Below are positions 49,613-58,730 of a stretch of DNA of 64,000 bases, one piece after another. A model generated the notes under the pieces. The model was not told the origin of the DNA and ran no database searches. It saw nothing but the letters and a program-made list of their open reading frames with translations. Source of the stretch: Faecalibacterium hattorii (GTDB lineage: Bacteria; Bacillota; Clostridia; Oscillospirales; Ruminococcaceae); contig NZ_PRLC01000006.1 in the NCBI RefSeq assembly GCF_003287455.1, positions 62,001-126,000 of the forward strand, given 5' to 3'. Position 1 is the first letter of the stretch; each line of letters starts with the position of its first letter. Position numbers and translations under genes: made by a program.

Positions 49613-50743
49613 TTAAGCCATCAGGGTCAGGATCAGGCCGCCGGCGATGACGGATGCGATCTGCCCCGAAACATTGACGCTGATGGAGTACATCAGCAGG
49701 AAATTCTGAGAATCCTCTTCCAATCCCATCTTATTGACCACACGGCCGCTCATGGGGAAGGCCGAGATGCCGGCCGCGCCGATCATCGGGTTCAGCTTTT
49801 TGCCTTCCGGCAGGAACAGATTCAGCAGCTTTGCGAACAGCACACCGCCCGCCGTATCAAAGACGAAAGCCACCAGACCCAGTGCAAGGATGAGCAGAGT
49901 GTCGGGACGGACGAACTTGTCTGCCGTCATCTGCCCGGCCACGGTCAGGCCCAGCACAAGGGTGATGAGGTTTGCCAGAACATTCTGTGCCGTTTCACTG
50001 AGCGCATTCAACACGCCGCATTCCCGCAGCAGATTGCCGAACATCAGGAAGCCCACCAGAGCCACACTGGCAGGAGCCACCATACCGGCGATGATGGTCA
50101 CCACAACGGGGAACAGAATTTTCGTCAGCTGGCTGACATTGCCTTTTTCGTAGGGCATTCGGATAAGGCGCTCTTTCCGGGTGGTCAGCAGCTTGACGAC
50201 CGGCGGCTGCACGATGGGCACCAATGCCATGTAGCTGTAAGCTGCCACCATGATGGCACCGAGGTACTGGGAATTGAGAGTGTTTGCCACAAAAATGGCA
50301 GTGGGCCCGTCCGCTGCACCGATCACGGCAATGGAAGCGGCGTCCCTCAGGTCGAAGAAGAAGCCCGCCAGAAACAGGGTGAAGAAGATACCGAACTGAG
50401 CGGCGGCACCAAAGAGCATGAGCCACGGTTTTTCCAGCAGGGGGCCAAAGTCGATCATGGCGCCAATGCCAATGAAAAGCAGCAGGGGAAACAGTTCGTT
50501 GGACATTCCCGCTTCAAACAAGGCGGAAATGGGGCCGACGGTGTCCCCCTGCGTGATGGCACCCGACAGCGGCAGGTTGACCAGAATGGCCCCGAAGCCC
50601 ATGGGCAGCAGCAGACTCGGCTCCATCTTTTTGGCGATGGCAAGGTAGACGAGCAGCGCACCGATGCACCACATGACCACCATCTGCCACGTCAGGTTCC
50701 CAAAGTTGGAAAACAGACTTGCGAATGTGTTCAGAAAGTTCAT
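49613..50743 (-). CDS. oadB: Sodium ion-translocating decarboxylase beta subunit
   Basis: 376 residues; start 50743 after AAGGAGGTAAG. It is the membrane Na+ channel subunit of oxaloacetate, methylmalonyl-CoA or glutaconyl-CoA decarboxylases. Family motifs are IGIGAMIDFGPLL (about 90-102), the Na+ site AVIGAADGPTAIFVANTL (about 138-155) and the C-terminal GAAGISAFPMSGRVV. The alpha (carboxyltransferase) and biotin subunits are not adjacent, so the substrate cannot be named. The gene follows a leader with an intrinsic terminator and a good promoter. Confidence 0.93.
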   Translation of the reverse strand: MNFLNTFASLFSNFGNLTWQMVVMWCIGALLVYLAIAKKMEPSLLLPMGFGAILVNLPLSGAITQGDTVGPISALFEAGMSNELFPLLLFIGIGAMIDFGPLLEKPWLMLFGAAAQFGIFFTLFLAGFFFDLRDAASIAVIGAADGPTAIFVANTLNSQYLGAIMVAAYSYMALVPIVQPPVVKLLTTRKERLIRMPYEKGNVSQLTKILFPVVVTIIAGMVAPASVALVGFLMFGNLLRECGVLNALSETAQNVLANLITLVLGLTVAGQMTADKFVRPDTLLILALGLVAFVFDTAGGVLFAKLLNLFLPEGKKLNPMIGAAGISAFPMSGRVVNKMGLEEDSQNFLLMYSISVNVSGQIASVIAGGLILTLMA

Positions 50744-50780
50744 TTTTTCTTACCTCCTTGTGTTCCGGTACGGCGGCAAG

Positions 50781-50925
50781 AAAAAAGAGACTTCTGCCAC
50801 AGTACCTTGTCTGTGACAAAAGTCTCAAGCGAACACATGACATCGGGCATTTCTGCCGTGATGACGCTGCCATGCAGCAGTTTCCCGAATGAAAAAACGA
50901 AAACTGCCCTTTACTCCCTTTTATC
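50781..50925 (-). ncRNA. Riboswitch-like leader of the Na+-pump operon, ending in an intrinsic terminator
   Basis: Transcription should start near 50925. The leader opens with AAAAGGGAGTAAAGGGCAG, contains CAGTTTTC/GAAACTG and GCGTCATCACGGC, then the terminator GAGACTTTTGTCACAG / CTGTGGCAGAAGTCTC followed by TTTTTTC (50826-50781). The gene start is 38 bases beyond. The opening GGGAGTA and GTCATCAC loop motifs recall the yybP-ykoY (manganese) class, and a Na+-sensing class would fit the gene, but I cannot decide. Nothing else is seen between 50961 and 51233. Confidence 0.5.
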
Positions 50926-50931
50926 AAAGGC

Positions 50932-50960
50932 ATTAAAACAGAAGAGGGGAAGGCTGTCAA
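50932..50960 (-). promoter_or_regulatory. Promoter of the Na+-pump leader
   Basis: On the minus strand TTGACA (50960-50955), a 17-bp spacer and TTTAAT (50937-50932). Confidence 0.7.
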
Positions 50961-51233
50961 GAGGGATACGGAAATCTTTTCTGAATCTTATCCGGTCTGG
51001 GATCGCGGCTGGTCAAAGCAGGAAAGGAAAGATGACCGTATCTGCGTGCATCGGCTGCTGAAAACAAATCGGCTGAAACAGGATTTCGTTTTCACATCAC
51101 GCCTTGAAGCATCGGGGCGGAGGGGCAGATAGAAGTGGAAATGACGGTTTTGTTGTATAAAGCAAGCGGATCTGTCCTATGGATTCCTCCCTTTGTGTGA
51201 TATGATTGCATCAATGAAAAGGAGGAATGCAAG

Positions 51234-52406
51234 ATGATCCACCTGTTGCTGGCCGTGATCTATGTGTCGTTTATCAGTCTGGGATTGCCGGATTCCCTTC
51301 TGGGGGCGGCGTGGCCGTCCATTTATCAGGGGCTCAGGGTCCCGGTCTCCTATTCCGGCGTGATCTTCTGCATCATCTCGATGGGGACGGTGATCTCCAG
51401 CCTGCAAAGTGACCGACTGACCCGGAAATTCGGGGCGGGCGGCGTCACAGCCATCAGTGTGGCCATGACGGCGGCGGCGCTGTTCGGCTTCTCCGCCAGC
51501 AATTCGTTCTGGGCTTTGTGCCTGTGGGCCATTCCCTACGGCCTCGGTGCCGGGAGCGTGGATACGGCCCTCAACAACTACGTGGCGCTCCACTTCGCCA
51601 GCCGCCACATGAGCTGGCTCCACTGCATGTGGGGCATTGGTGCCTCAGTCGGGCCGTACATCATGGGGGCTGCCTTGACGCGAGGCGCCGGGTGGCAGAT
51701 GGGCTACCGTATCATCAGCGGGATGCAGGTGGTACTGACGATCATGATCGTTCTGAGTCTCCCGCTCTGGAAGGCCAAAACGACTGCGGACGCAGGGGAG
51801 CAGGAAGCGGCCCCCGCAAAGGCTCTGACCCTGAAACAAATTTTCCGCATCCCCGGAGTGAAAGAGGTTCTGGTCACATTTTTCTGTTACTGCTCGCTGG
51901 AGCAGACCACGAGTCTGTGGGCCAGCAGCTATCTGGTACTGAACAGGGGCATCTCCCCGGAAACCGCCGCCAGCTTTGCCAGCTTGTTTTTCCTCGGCAT
52001 CACTGCGGGCCGAGCCCTCTGCGGCTTTTTGACCCTGAAGCTGAACGATGCACAGATGGTTCGGATGGGCCTTGGCTTGATCGCGATGGGGGTGGTGCTC
52101 CTGCTGCTGCCGCTGGGGGAAACGGCGGCCTTGGCGGGGCTGCTGCTGGTCGGCTTCGGCTGCGCACCCATTTACCCCAGCCTGATCCATGCGACGCCGG
52201 GCCGTTTCGGGGCGGAAAATTCACAGGCGATCATCGGGGTGCAGATGGCAAGCGCCTACATCGGCAACTGCCTGATGCCGCCGCTGTTCGGCGCGGCCGC
52301 AAACCATACCACCATCGCCATTTTTCCCTATTATCTGCTGGTGATCCTGATCCTGATGGGGGCGATGCACGAGACGCTGCAAAAGGGAACGAAAGCGGGG
52401 CACTAA
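51234..52406 (+). CDS. Major facilitator superfamily transporter
   Basis: 390 residues, 12 predicted helices; ATG 51234 after AAAAGGAGGAATGCAAG. The start (HLLLAVIYVSFISLGLPDSL) and the helix 4-5 region (AIPYGLGAGSVDTALNNYVA, then HMSWLHCMWGIGASVGPYIM) resemble FucP-like and related MFS sugar or multidrug carriers. Substrate unknown. It is a single-gene unit. Confidence 0.87.
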   Translation: MIHLLLAVIYVSFISLGLPDSLLGAAWPSIYQGLRVPVSYSGVIFCIISMGTVISSLQSDRLTRKFGAGGVTAISVAMTAAALFGFSASNSFWALCLWAIPYGLGAGSVDTALNNYVALHFASRHMSWLHCMWGIGASVGPYIMGAALTRGAGWQMGYRIISGMQVVLTIMIVLSLPLWKAKTTADAGEQEAAPAKALTLKQIFRIPGVKEVLVTFFCYCSLEQTTSLWASSYLVLNRGISPETAASFASLFFLGITAGRALCGFLTLKLNDAQMVRMGLGLIAMGVVLLLLPLGETAALAGLLLVGFGCAPIYPSLIHATPGRFGAENSQAIIGVQMASAYIGNCLMPPLFGAAANHTTIAIFPYYLLVILILMGAMHETLQKGTKAGH

Positions 52407-52542
52407 AACATTCGACCGGCAGATACGACCGGCTCTGAAAGACAGAGGGCAAATCGGGCCGCCGGATTTGTGCAAAACAGCTCTGGCCTTTTTCTGCGGG
52501 GCGTGATACACTAAAGCCATCCAGAATAGGGAGGTCAAGACT

Positions 52543-53055
52543 ATGGAATTTCATGAAGTTGTGAAAGATCGTTATTCCTGCAAAGGGTTTGGCCCCGGCA
52601 AAGTTCCCGCCGAGAAGCTGAACGCCATCCTCGAAGCGGGCCGCCTTGCGCCGACGGCCAAGAACCTGCAGGAGCAGCGGATCTATGTGATCCAGTCTGA
52701 AGAGGGTCTGGCAAAGATCGACGCTGCCACGCCCTGCCGCTACGGCGCCACCACCTGCGTGGTGGTGGCCTTTGACCGGAACAATACCTTTACCTACCCC
52801 GGCGGGAAGCGGAACTCCGGTGTGGAGGATGCCTCCATCGTGGCGACCCACCTGATGCTGGCCGCCGCCAACGAGGGGGTGGACAGCTGCTGGCTGAACT
52901 TCTTCGACCCGGACAAACTGGCCGAGGCGCTGGGGCTGCCGGAGAACGAGGAGATCCTGATGATCCTCGACCTTGGCTACGCCGCCGAGGGCACCAAGCC
53001 CTTGCCCAACCACGCTTCCAGAAAGCCGCTGTCGGAGACGGTCGCGTACCTGTGA
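52543..53055 (+). CDS. Nitroreductase-family FMN oxidoreductase
   Basis: 170 residues; ATG 52543 after GGGAGG. The family start (FHEVVKDRYSCKGFGPGKVP), the FMN-contacting AGRLAPTAKNLQEQRIYVI (about 32-50) and GVEDASIVATHLMLAAANEGVDSCWL (about 91-116) are present. The short form lacks the C-terminal extension of NfsA types. It reduces nitro or quinone-like compounds with NAD(P)H. It is followed after seven bases by a U32-like gene, and they are likely cotranscribed. Confidence 0.92.
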   Translation: MEFHEVVKDRYSCKGFGPGKVPAEKLNAILEAGRLAPTAKNLQEQRIYVIQSEEGLAKIDAATPCRYGATTCVVVAFDRNNTFTYPGGKRNSGVEDASIVATHLMLAAANEGVDSCWLNFFDPDKLAEALGLPENEEILMILDLGYAAEGTKPLPNHASRKPLSETVAYL

Positions 53056-53062
53056 TCCGGCC

Positions 53063-53962
53063 ATGAAGCGCACGGCGTATTATCATCTGCCCGGCCTGTT
53101 CGAGTTTTATGAGCTGTACCGCGTCTTTCTGCCGTTGTTCCGCACCCATCGGGAGTATTTTTACGATTGGTGCGAGATCGGTTCGCTCTACGGTGCCCCG
53201 TCGGACTGCATCTGGGGCGGGGGACGCACCGGCTTCGGCAGCGCCGACCCCGGCGAGGTCCTTGCTTTGACGCAGGAGTACGGCATCTCCGCCCGCCTGA
53301 CGTTCAGCAACTCTCTGCTGCGGGAAGAGCACCTTGCCGACCCGAAGTGCAATGCCCTTTGCGCCCGGTTTGCGGCCGGCGGCGGGGTGCAAAGCGGCGT
53401 CATCGTCCACTCGGAATTGCTGCTGGATTACCTAAAACGGACCTATCCGGCGCTGTACTTCGTCTCCTCCACCACCAAGGTGCTGACGGAGTTTCCCCAG
53501 CTTTTGCAGGAATTGCAGCGGGAGGAGTTCCGCTATGTCGTGCCGGATTTCCGCCTGAACAAAGCCTTTTCGGAGTTGGACGCTCTGCCGCAGACGCTGA
53601 AGGACAAGGTGGAGTTTCTCTGCAACGAGTGCTGCTGGGTCGGCTGCACCGACCGGAAACGGTGCTATGAGAATGTCAGCCGCAAAAACCTCGGTGAGCC
53701 CTGCCCGGATCACCGCTGTGCCGCGCCGAAGGCGGCAGAGGGCTACCGCTTCTCCAAGGCGATGGCAAGCCCCAGCTTCATCGGCGTGGAGGACATCCGG
53801 GACTGCTACCTGCCCATGGGCTTTTCGCAATTCAAAATCGAGGGCCGCGGCCTTGGCAGCGCCCTGATCTTGGAGTTTCTGCTCCACTATCTGACCAAAC
53901 CGGAATACCAGCTCCACGTCCGGGAGGCTGTCTATCTGGACAACATGCTCGATCTGTTCTGA
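53063..53962 (+). CDS. U32-peptidase-like / UbiV-like Cys-rich protein
   Basis: 299 residues from the ATG at 53063. The order of elements fits a TIM-barrel protein of the U32 superfamily: ISARLTFSNSLLREEHLADP (substrate strand), YFVSSTTKVL, YVVPDFRLNKAFSEL and the late FIGVEDIRDCYLPMGFSQFK. Cysteines at 187, 190, 191, 195, 201, 214 and 219 could bind an Fe-S cluster, as in UbiU/UbiV and TrhP. Members of that superfamily hydroxylate RNA or quinone precursors without oxygen; this one's substrate is unknown. Confidence 0.62.
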   Translation: MKRTAYYHLPGLFEFYELYRVFLPLFRTHREYFYDWCEIGSLYGAPSDCIWGGGRTGFGSADPGEVLALTQEYGISARLTFSNSLLREEHLADPKCNALCARFAAGGGVQSGVIVHSELLLDYLKRTYPALYFVSSTTKVLTEFPQLLQELQREEFRYVVPDFRLNKAFSELDALPQTLKDKVEFLCNECCWVGCTDRKRCYENVSRKNLGEPCPDHRCAAPKAAEGYRFSKAMASPSFIGVEDIRDCYLPMGFSQFKIEGRGLGSALILEFLLHYLTKPEYQLHVREAVYLDNMLDLF

Positions 53963-53985
53963 GCGGTCGCCTGCTTTTATAATGT

Positions 53986-54035
53986 AAAAGAGGCTGTTGC
54001 ACGTCGTTTTAGTCGAACATGCAGCAGCCTCTTTT
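53986..54035. terminator. Bidirectional terminator
   Basis: AAAAGAGGCTGTTGC and GCAGCAGCCTCTTTTT lie between the convergent U32-like and DUF1836 genes. Confidence 0.82.
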
Positions 54036-54056
54036 TATTCATCGAACACGGCGTCC

Positions 54057-54605
54057 TCAGGCGAGGTCGGCGAGAATGCCCGGCCAAAGGGCTTCCTCCT
54101 GCCGCATGACGGCGAAGGCACAGTCCAGATACATCTTGTTGGCGGCGGAGATGATGGTGCTGCGGAGCAGCAGCTTTTCCTCCCCGGCGTCTTCGGCAAG
54201 GTCCCGGATGGTGTGGCGCAGGCCGAAGACGTAGGGCAGACAGTTCTCCAGCTCGTCGCAGAAATAATCGTAAGCCTGTGCGGCGGAGAAGTGCTGCCGC
54301 TGCATTTTGAACAGGGTGTCGATATTTTCCATCGAGAGGACGGTTTTGGAGACGACGATGTAGATCAGGCTGGCCAGCTGCTCGCGGGTGTATTTTTTCT
54401 TGACGGGGTGGCTGATGATCCCTTTCTTGACATAGTTGCTCACCATGGAGGCGGTGAGCTCCACCCCTTGAAACGAACGAAAATACCCGTTGACGAACTG
54501 AACGGTCTGGTCGAGATACAGCCCAACGGAAGGCAGCTCCTCGTACCGGGGCAGGGCAAAATCCACGGCACAGGCCGCAATGCGGCGGTTCGATTCTTTT
54601 TTCAT
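54057..54605 (-). CDS. DUF1836 domain protein
   Basis: 182 residues. The DUF1836 core is visible: YEELPSVGLYLDQTVQFVNG, then MVSNYVKKGIISHPVKKKYTREQLASLIYI, an HTH-like region followed by helices (IDTLFKMQRQHFSAAQAYDY). The family is common in Firmicutes (YkrK-like) and probably binds DNA, but no target is known. It is divergent from degV. Confidence 0.85.
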   Translation of the reverse strand: MKKESNRRIAACAVDFALPRYEELPSVGLYLDQTVQFVNGYFRSFQGVELTASMVSNYVKKGIISHPVKKKYTREQLASLIYIVVSKTVLSMENIDTLFKMQRQHFSAAQAYDYFCDELENCLPYVFGLRHTIRDLAEDAGEEKLLLRSTIISAANKMYLDCAFAVMRQEEALWPGILADLA

Positions 54606-54679
54606 GCGGATAGTATAGCGTATTTTTCCAGCAGGGTCAATGGGTTTGTGAAATCTTTTGAAAGAATTCGCGAAAACAG

Positions 54680-54708
54680 TTGACAGGTTTTTGAAAAACT
54701 GATATCAT
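54680..54708 (+). promoter_or_regulatory. Promoter of the DegV gene
   Basis: TTGACA (54680-54685), a 17-bp spacer and TATCAT (54703-54708). Confidence 0.75.
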
Positions 54709-54768
54709 GTCTCCGACAACCATGAAGACGTGGCGGCGCATCCGGCCGCTGAAAGGGAGAGATCGCTT

Positions 54769-55608
54769 ATGAAGACCAAGATCGTTGTGGACTCCGCCGC
54801 AAACCTGTATGCGCTGGAGGGCGTGGACTTCGCCTGTGTCCCGCTGAAGATCATCACCGACCATGAGGAGTACCGCGACGACGGCACGCTGGACGCTGTG
54901 GGCATGGCAACGGCCCTGCGCACTTACAAAGGAAAGACCTCCACCTCCTGCCCGAACGTCAGCGACTGGCTGGAGGCTTTCGAGGGAGCCGACGAGGTGT
55001 ATGCCATCACCATCACGGGCACCCTGTCCGGCTGCTACAATGCGGCCCAGTTGGCGGCGGAAGAATACCAGCAGGAGCACCCCGGCAAGCGGGTCTTCGT
55101 GCTGGACAGCCTGTCCACCGGCCCGGAGCAGCAGCTTCTGGCTGAGCACCTGCGGGATGAGCTGGCGGCTGGGAAGGACTTCGACGCCATCTGTGCGGAG
55201 ATGCTCCGCTACCACGAGCACACGCATCTGCTCTTCTCGCTGGAATCGCTGGCGAATCTGGCCCGCAATGGCCGGGTGAAGCCCGCCGTCGCCGCTGTGG
55301 CGCGGGTGCTGGGCATCCGGGTCATTGGTCAGGCCAGCGCGGCGGGAGAGCTGGACGTTATTTGCAAAACGCGGGGGGAGCACGGCGCACTGGAACGCAT
55401 CGTGCTGGAACTCAAGGAGCACGGCTATGCCGGCGGCCGGGTGATCGTCTCCCACTGCAGCAACCCCGCCGCCGCTGAGCGCCTCAAGCATATGATCGAG
55501 GCGGTCTTCGAGGGCGCACAGGTCGTTGTGAACCCCTGCGGCGGCCTGTGCAGCTACTACGCTGAGCTGGGCGGGCTGCTGGTTGGGTATGAGGACGCAG
55601 AGGCGTAA
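54769..55608 (+). CDS. DegV-family fatty-acid-binding protein
   Basis: 279 residues from the ATG at 54769 after AAAGGGAGA. The N-terminus KTKIVVDSAANLYALEGVDF, then KTSTSCPNVSDWLEAF, ITGTLSGCYNAAQLAAEEY, VLDSLSTGPEQQLL and the C-terminal IVSHCSNPAAAERLKHMIEA are standard for DegV. Such proteins hand a bound fatty acid to the FakA kinase. FakA is not encoded nearby. Confidence 0.92.
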   Translation: MKTKIVVDSAANLYALEGVDFACVPLKIITDHEEYRDDGTLDAVGMATALRTYKGKTSTSCPNVSDWLEAFEGADEVYAITITGTLSGCYNAAQLAAEEYQQEHPGKRVFVLDSLSTGPEQQLLAEHLRDELAAGKDFDAICAEMLRYHEHTHLLFSLESLANLARNGRVKPAVAAVARVLGIRVIGQASAAGELDVICKTRGEHGALERIVLELKEHGYAGGRVIVSHCSNPAAAERLKHMIEAVFEGAQVVVNPCGGLCSYYAELGGLLVGYEDAEA

Positions 55609-55618
55609 GAAAGCCGCC

Positions 55619-55647
55619 TTGCAAACCGAGCCAAGCTGCGCTATACT
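55619..55647 (+). promoter_or_regulatory. Promoter of the cardiolipin synthase gene
   Basis: TTGCAA (55619-55624), a 17-bp spacer and TATACT (55642-55647). Confidence 0.7.
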
Positions 55648-55691
55648 ATCTCCATCATAAGAGCCGCGGGGCGGCGGGGGAGGGGTGCAGC

Positions 55692-57221
55692 GTGTTCAGA
55701 CTGCCATTCGTTAAATTTTTCAGCCGGATCATCAATCGGGCCACCGTCACCATTGCACTGGTGCTTTTGCAGGCGGCGTGGCTGCTGTGGGCGTTCTGGG
55801 CTTTCACCACGGGCCGGGTCTGGCTGAACGGTCTGCTGAAGGCGCTGAGCATCTGCATCGTGCTGTACCTTGTCCGGAAGGACGAAAACAGCGCTTACAA
55901 GATCGGCTGGATCGTTTTGATCGGGCTGCTGCCGCTGCTGGGCGGCGCGCTTTACCTCGCCTTTGGCAATAAGGCCCCGGCCAAGGGGCTGCGCACCCGG
56001 ATGCAGAAGGTGGAACGGGCTCACACCGCCGACCTTGCCCCGCAGGAGGACCAGACCGACACGCTGGAACGGTCGGCCAAAAACCTGAGCCGCTACGTGG
56101 AAAAATACGGCCCCTACCCGGCGTGGAAGCACACGGACGCGGAATATTTCCCCAGCGGCGAGGCCATGTACCCCAAACTGCTGGCCGACCTCGAAAGGGC
56201 GGAAAAGTTCATCTTTCTGGAATTTTTCATCGTTAAGACTGGCATCATGTGGGACGGCGTGGAGACCATCCTCAAGCGGAAAGCCGCCGCGGGGGTGGAC
56301 GTCCGGCTCATCTACGATGATTTCGGAAGTCTGCTGGGGCTGCCGACGGATTTCATTGTTCGGATGGAGCGCAGCCGCATCCGCTGCATCCCCTTCAACC
56401 CGGTGGTGCCGCTGGTGTCGCTGGTCATGAACCACCGCGACCACCGGAAGATCGCGGTCATCGACGGCAACATTGCCTACACGGGCGGCGTCAACCTTGC
56501 CGATGAATATATCAACGCCGAGCGCCGGTTCGGCTACTGGAAGGACGCCGCCATCCGGCTGGAAGGGGCGGCGGTCTGGAACTTTACGGTCATGTTCCTC
56601 AACAGCTGGAATGCCTTCCGCCCGCAAGAAACGGATTACGCTCCCTTTGCGCCCACGAAGCTGCCCGAAACCTCGGACGGCATCGTGCAGCCTTACTCGG
56701 ACAGCCCGCTGGACGAAGAGCCGCTGGCGGAGACGGTCTACCTGAACATCCTGAACCAAGCGCAGCAGTATATCTACATCTATACGCCTTACCTTGCGGT
56801 GGGCGAAGAAATGCTCGATGCGCTGAAAAATGCGGCCAAGCGCGGGGTAGATGTCCGGCTGGTGCTGCCCGGCATCCCGGACAAAAAGCTGGTGTTCCGG
56901 CTGAGCCGGTCCTACTATGTGCCGCTGCTCCGGGCGGGGGTGCGCATTTATGAGTTTACCCCCGGCTTCCTCCATTCGAAGTGCTACGTCAGCGATGACC
57001 ATCTGGCGGTGGTGGGCAGCATCAACATGGACTACCGCAGCCTGTTTCTGCACTTCGAGTGTGGGGCGCTGCTCTACAACAACAGTCAGGTCATCGCCCT
57101 GCGGGACGATGTGCTGGCCACGCTCCCCCGGTGCCGCGAAGTGAGCCTCTCCGACTGCCGCACCTCCCTCGTCGGCACCCTGTTGGATAGTGTGCTGCGG
57201 CTGCTCAGCCCGCTGATGTGA
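55692..57221 (+). CDS. cls: Cardiolipin synthase
   Basis: 509 residues from GTG 55692, after GGAGGGG. Two N-terminal helices (ATVTIALVLLQAAWLLWAFW and IGWIVLIGLLPLLGGALYLA) anchor two phospholipase-D domains. HKD motif 1 is NHRDHRKIAVIDGNIAYTGG (about 235-254) and motif 2 is LHSKCYVSDDHLAVVGSINMD (about 428-448). It condenses phosphatidylglycerol to cardiolipin at the membrane. It has its own promoter. Confidence 0.94.
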   Translation: MFRLPFVKFFSRIINRATVTIALVLLQAAWLLWAFWAFTTGRVWLNGLLKALSICIVLYLVRKDENSAYKIGWIVLIGLLPLLGGALYLAFGNKAPAKGLRTRMQKVERAHTADLAPQEDQTDTLERSAKNLSRYVEKYGPYPAWKHTDAEYFPSGEAMYPKLLADLERAEKFIFLEFFIVKTGIMWDGVETILKRKAAAGVDVRLIYDDFGSLLGLPTDFIVRMERSRIRCIPFNPVVPLVSLVMNHRDHRKIAVIDGNIAYTGGVNLADEYINAERRFGYWKDAAIRLEGAAVWNFTVMFLNSWNAFRPQETDYAPFAPTKLPETSDGIVQPYSDSPLDEEPLAETVYLNILNQAQQYIYIYTPYLAVGEEMLDALKNAAKRGVDVRLVLPGIPDKKLVFRLSRSYYVPLLRAGVRIYEFTPGFLHSKCYVSDDHLAVVGSINMDYRSLFLHFECGALLYNNSQVIALRDDVLATLPRCREVSLSDCRTSLVGTLLDSVLRLLSPLM

Positions 57222-57289
57222 TACCAACATCTGACGGCGCTTTTTGTGGCAGCAGGGCGTAAAGTGCTGAATTGCAAACCTTGCGGACT

Positions 57290-57510
57290 GCCAAGGCCTC
57301 TCACTTTGGGAGAGGTGGCATCGCGAAGCGATGACGGAGAGGGCAAGGACGCTGACAAGAACGCACCGCGTCAGTTTAGATCAAGCCTTTCGGAAGTCTG
57401 CCCCATCGTAAGCGCCCTCTAAACCGGGGCAAAGTCTCCCCGCCAGCATCCTCGCCCTCTCAGGCGCTTCGCGCCAGCTCCCCCAAAGTGGGAGCCATTG
57501 GCAAAGGCGT
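57290..57510. repeat. Palindromic intergenic repeat cluster 1
   Basis: Two inverted units: GCCAAGGCCTCTC...GGGAGAGGTGGCATCGC...GCGATGACGGAGAGG (57290-57345) and CCTCTCAGGCGCTTCGCGCC...CCAAAGTGGGAGCC (57455-57496). They match clusters at 58731 and 59896. No gene is seen in 57222-57662; a TATACT at 57624-57629 precedes the lipoprotein gene. Confidence 0.7.
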
Positions 57511-57662
57511 GAAGTCTGAGCGTAACGCCTTCGGCTCCCTTGCGGCAGCAGGGCCTTTGTTTATGACTGCGTTCGATAAGGCGAGGGCAAGCCCCGCTGA
57601 CGAATAAGAAAATCCTTACCGGATATACTATTCCTAAACCTATCCGGAAAGGAAGCGTATCT

Positions 57663-58694
57663 ATGAGAAAACCAAGGGTTCTTTGGGGCTGTGCGCTGGC
57701 GGCGGCGCTGCTGTTGACTTCCTGCGGGAAAAACAATGCAGGGTCGTCGGGTTCCGGCAGCATGAGCGGGGCGGCCAGCGGGAGCAGCTCGGCTTCCCAG
57801 ACAACGGCGGCGTGGAAGACCGGCCTCGGCGTCATCACCGAGGCATCGGAAGAGGACCGCACCGGGAGCATCGAGTTGGTGGCGGCGGCGGTGCTGCTGG
57901 ATGGCGACGGGAAAATTTCCGGCGTGAAGCTGGATGAGCTGGAAACTACCTTTTCTGCGGGTGGCGACGGCGCTGTAAACCTACCCAAGGATTACCGCAC
58001 CAAGCGCCAGAAAGGGGACGACTACCCGCTGGCGGCGGCGTCCTCCCTGAAAAAGGGCTGGGCAGAACAGGCCGATGCCTTTGCGGATTACCTCATCGGC
58101 AAAACGCCTGAAGAGGTGTCCATGCTGAAACTGGACAACGACGGCAAGGGGACGGACCCGGACCTGCTGTCCGAGTGCACCATCGCAGTGGACCACTACC
58201 GGGACGCCATCTCGAAAGCGTGCAGCAGCGCCAAGGTGCTGGGCGCGGCCAAGGGAGACCGGGTCTCGCTGGGCATTGAGGCCGTGAATGCGACTTCGGA
58301 TGTGACCGCCACCGATGACAAGGACGTGAATGCGGGGATCGACGTGAGCATGGTGGCCGTGACGCTGGACGCCGACGGCCGCGTGACCAGCGCCGTGGCC
58401 GACATGGCCGAACCGGCCCTCACCGTGATGTCCGACGGCGGCATCAAGGCCCCGGACATGGTGGAGACCAAGCTTGAACAGGGCGACCGCTACGGGATGC
58501 GGGGGGCCTCTTCCATCGACAAGGAGTGGTATGAGCACAGCGAGGGCTTCTGCAGCTACCTCAAGGGCAAGACCCGCGCCGAGGTGGCCGACATCCCCTC
58601 CGACGGCTCGGATGCCGACCTGATGGCCCTCTGCACGATCTCGATTGAGGACCTGCAGAAAGCCGCTCTGGACGCTATGGCGGCGGTCAACTGA
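57663..58694 (+). CDS. Lipoprotein with two tandem homologous domains (FMN-binding-like)
   Basis: 343 residues. Lipobox LLTSC with the modified Cys at about residue 21, then a Ser/Gly-rich linker. Two similar halves follow: LVAAAVLLDGDGKISGVKLD...KRQKGDDYPLAAASSLKKGW...CTIAVDHYRDAISKA, and VSMVAVTLDADGRVTSAVAD...KLEQGDRYGMRGASSIDKEW...CTISIEDLQKAALDA. The V.LD.DGKI...K...GD.YGM pattern resembles FMN-binding extracellular electron-transfer proteins, but the flavin-attachment Thr is not clear. It may be a surface redox or binding protein. Confidence 0.72.
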   Translation: MRKPRVLWGCALAAALLLTSCGKNNAGSSGSGSMSGAASGSSSASQTTAAWKTGLGVITEASEEDRTGSIELVAAAVLLDGDGKISGVKLDELETTFSAGGDGAVNLPKDYRTKRQKGDDYPLAAASSLKKGWAEQADAFADYLIGKTPEEVSMLKLDNDGKGTDPDLLSECTIAVDHYRDAISKACSSAKVLGAAKGDRVSLGIEAVNATSDVTATDDKDVNAGIDVSMVAVTLDADGRVTSAVADMAEPALTVMSDGGIKAPDMVETKLEQGDRYGMRGASSIDKEWYEHSEGFCSYLKGKTRAEVADIPSDGSDADLMALCTISIEDLQKAALDAMAAVN

Positions 58695-58730
58695 GCCAAG
58701 ACGAGCAAAAGAAAATCGGGCTGTTGCAAA

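Noticed and set aside
55641-57230. Open frame of about 529 codons on the minus strand
   Set aside because: Antisense shadow of the cardiolipin synthase gene in GC-rich DNA; no motif in its product.
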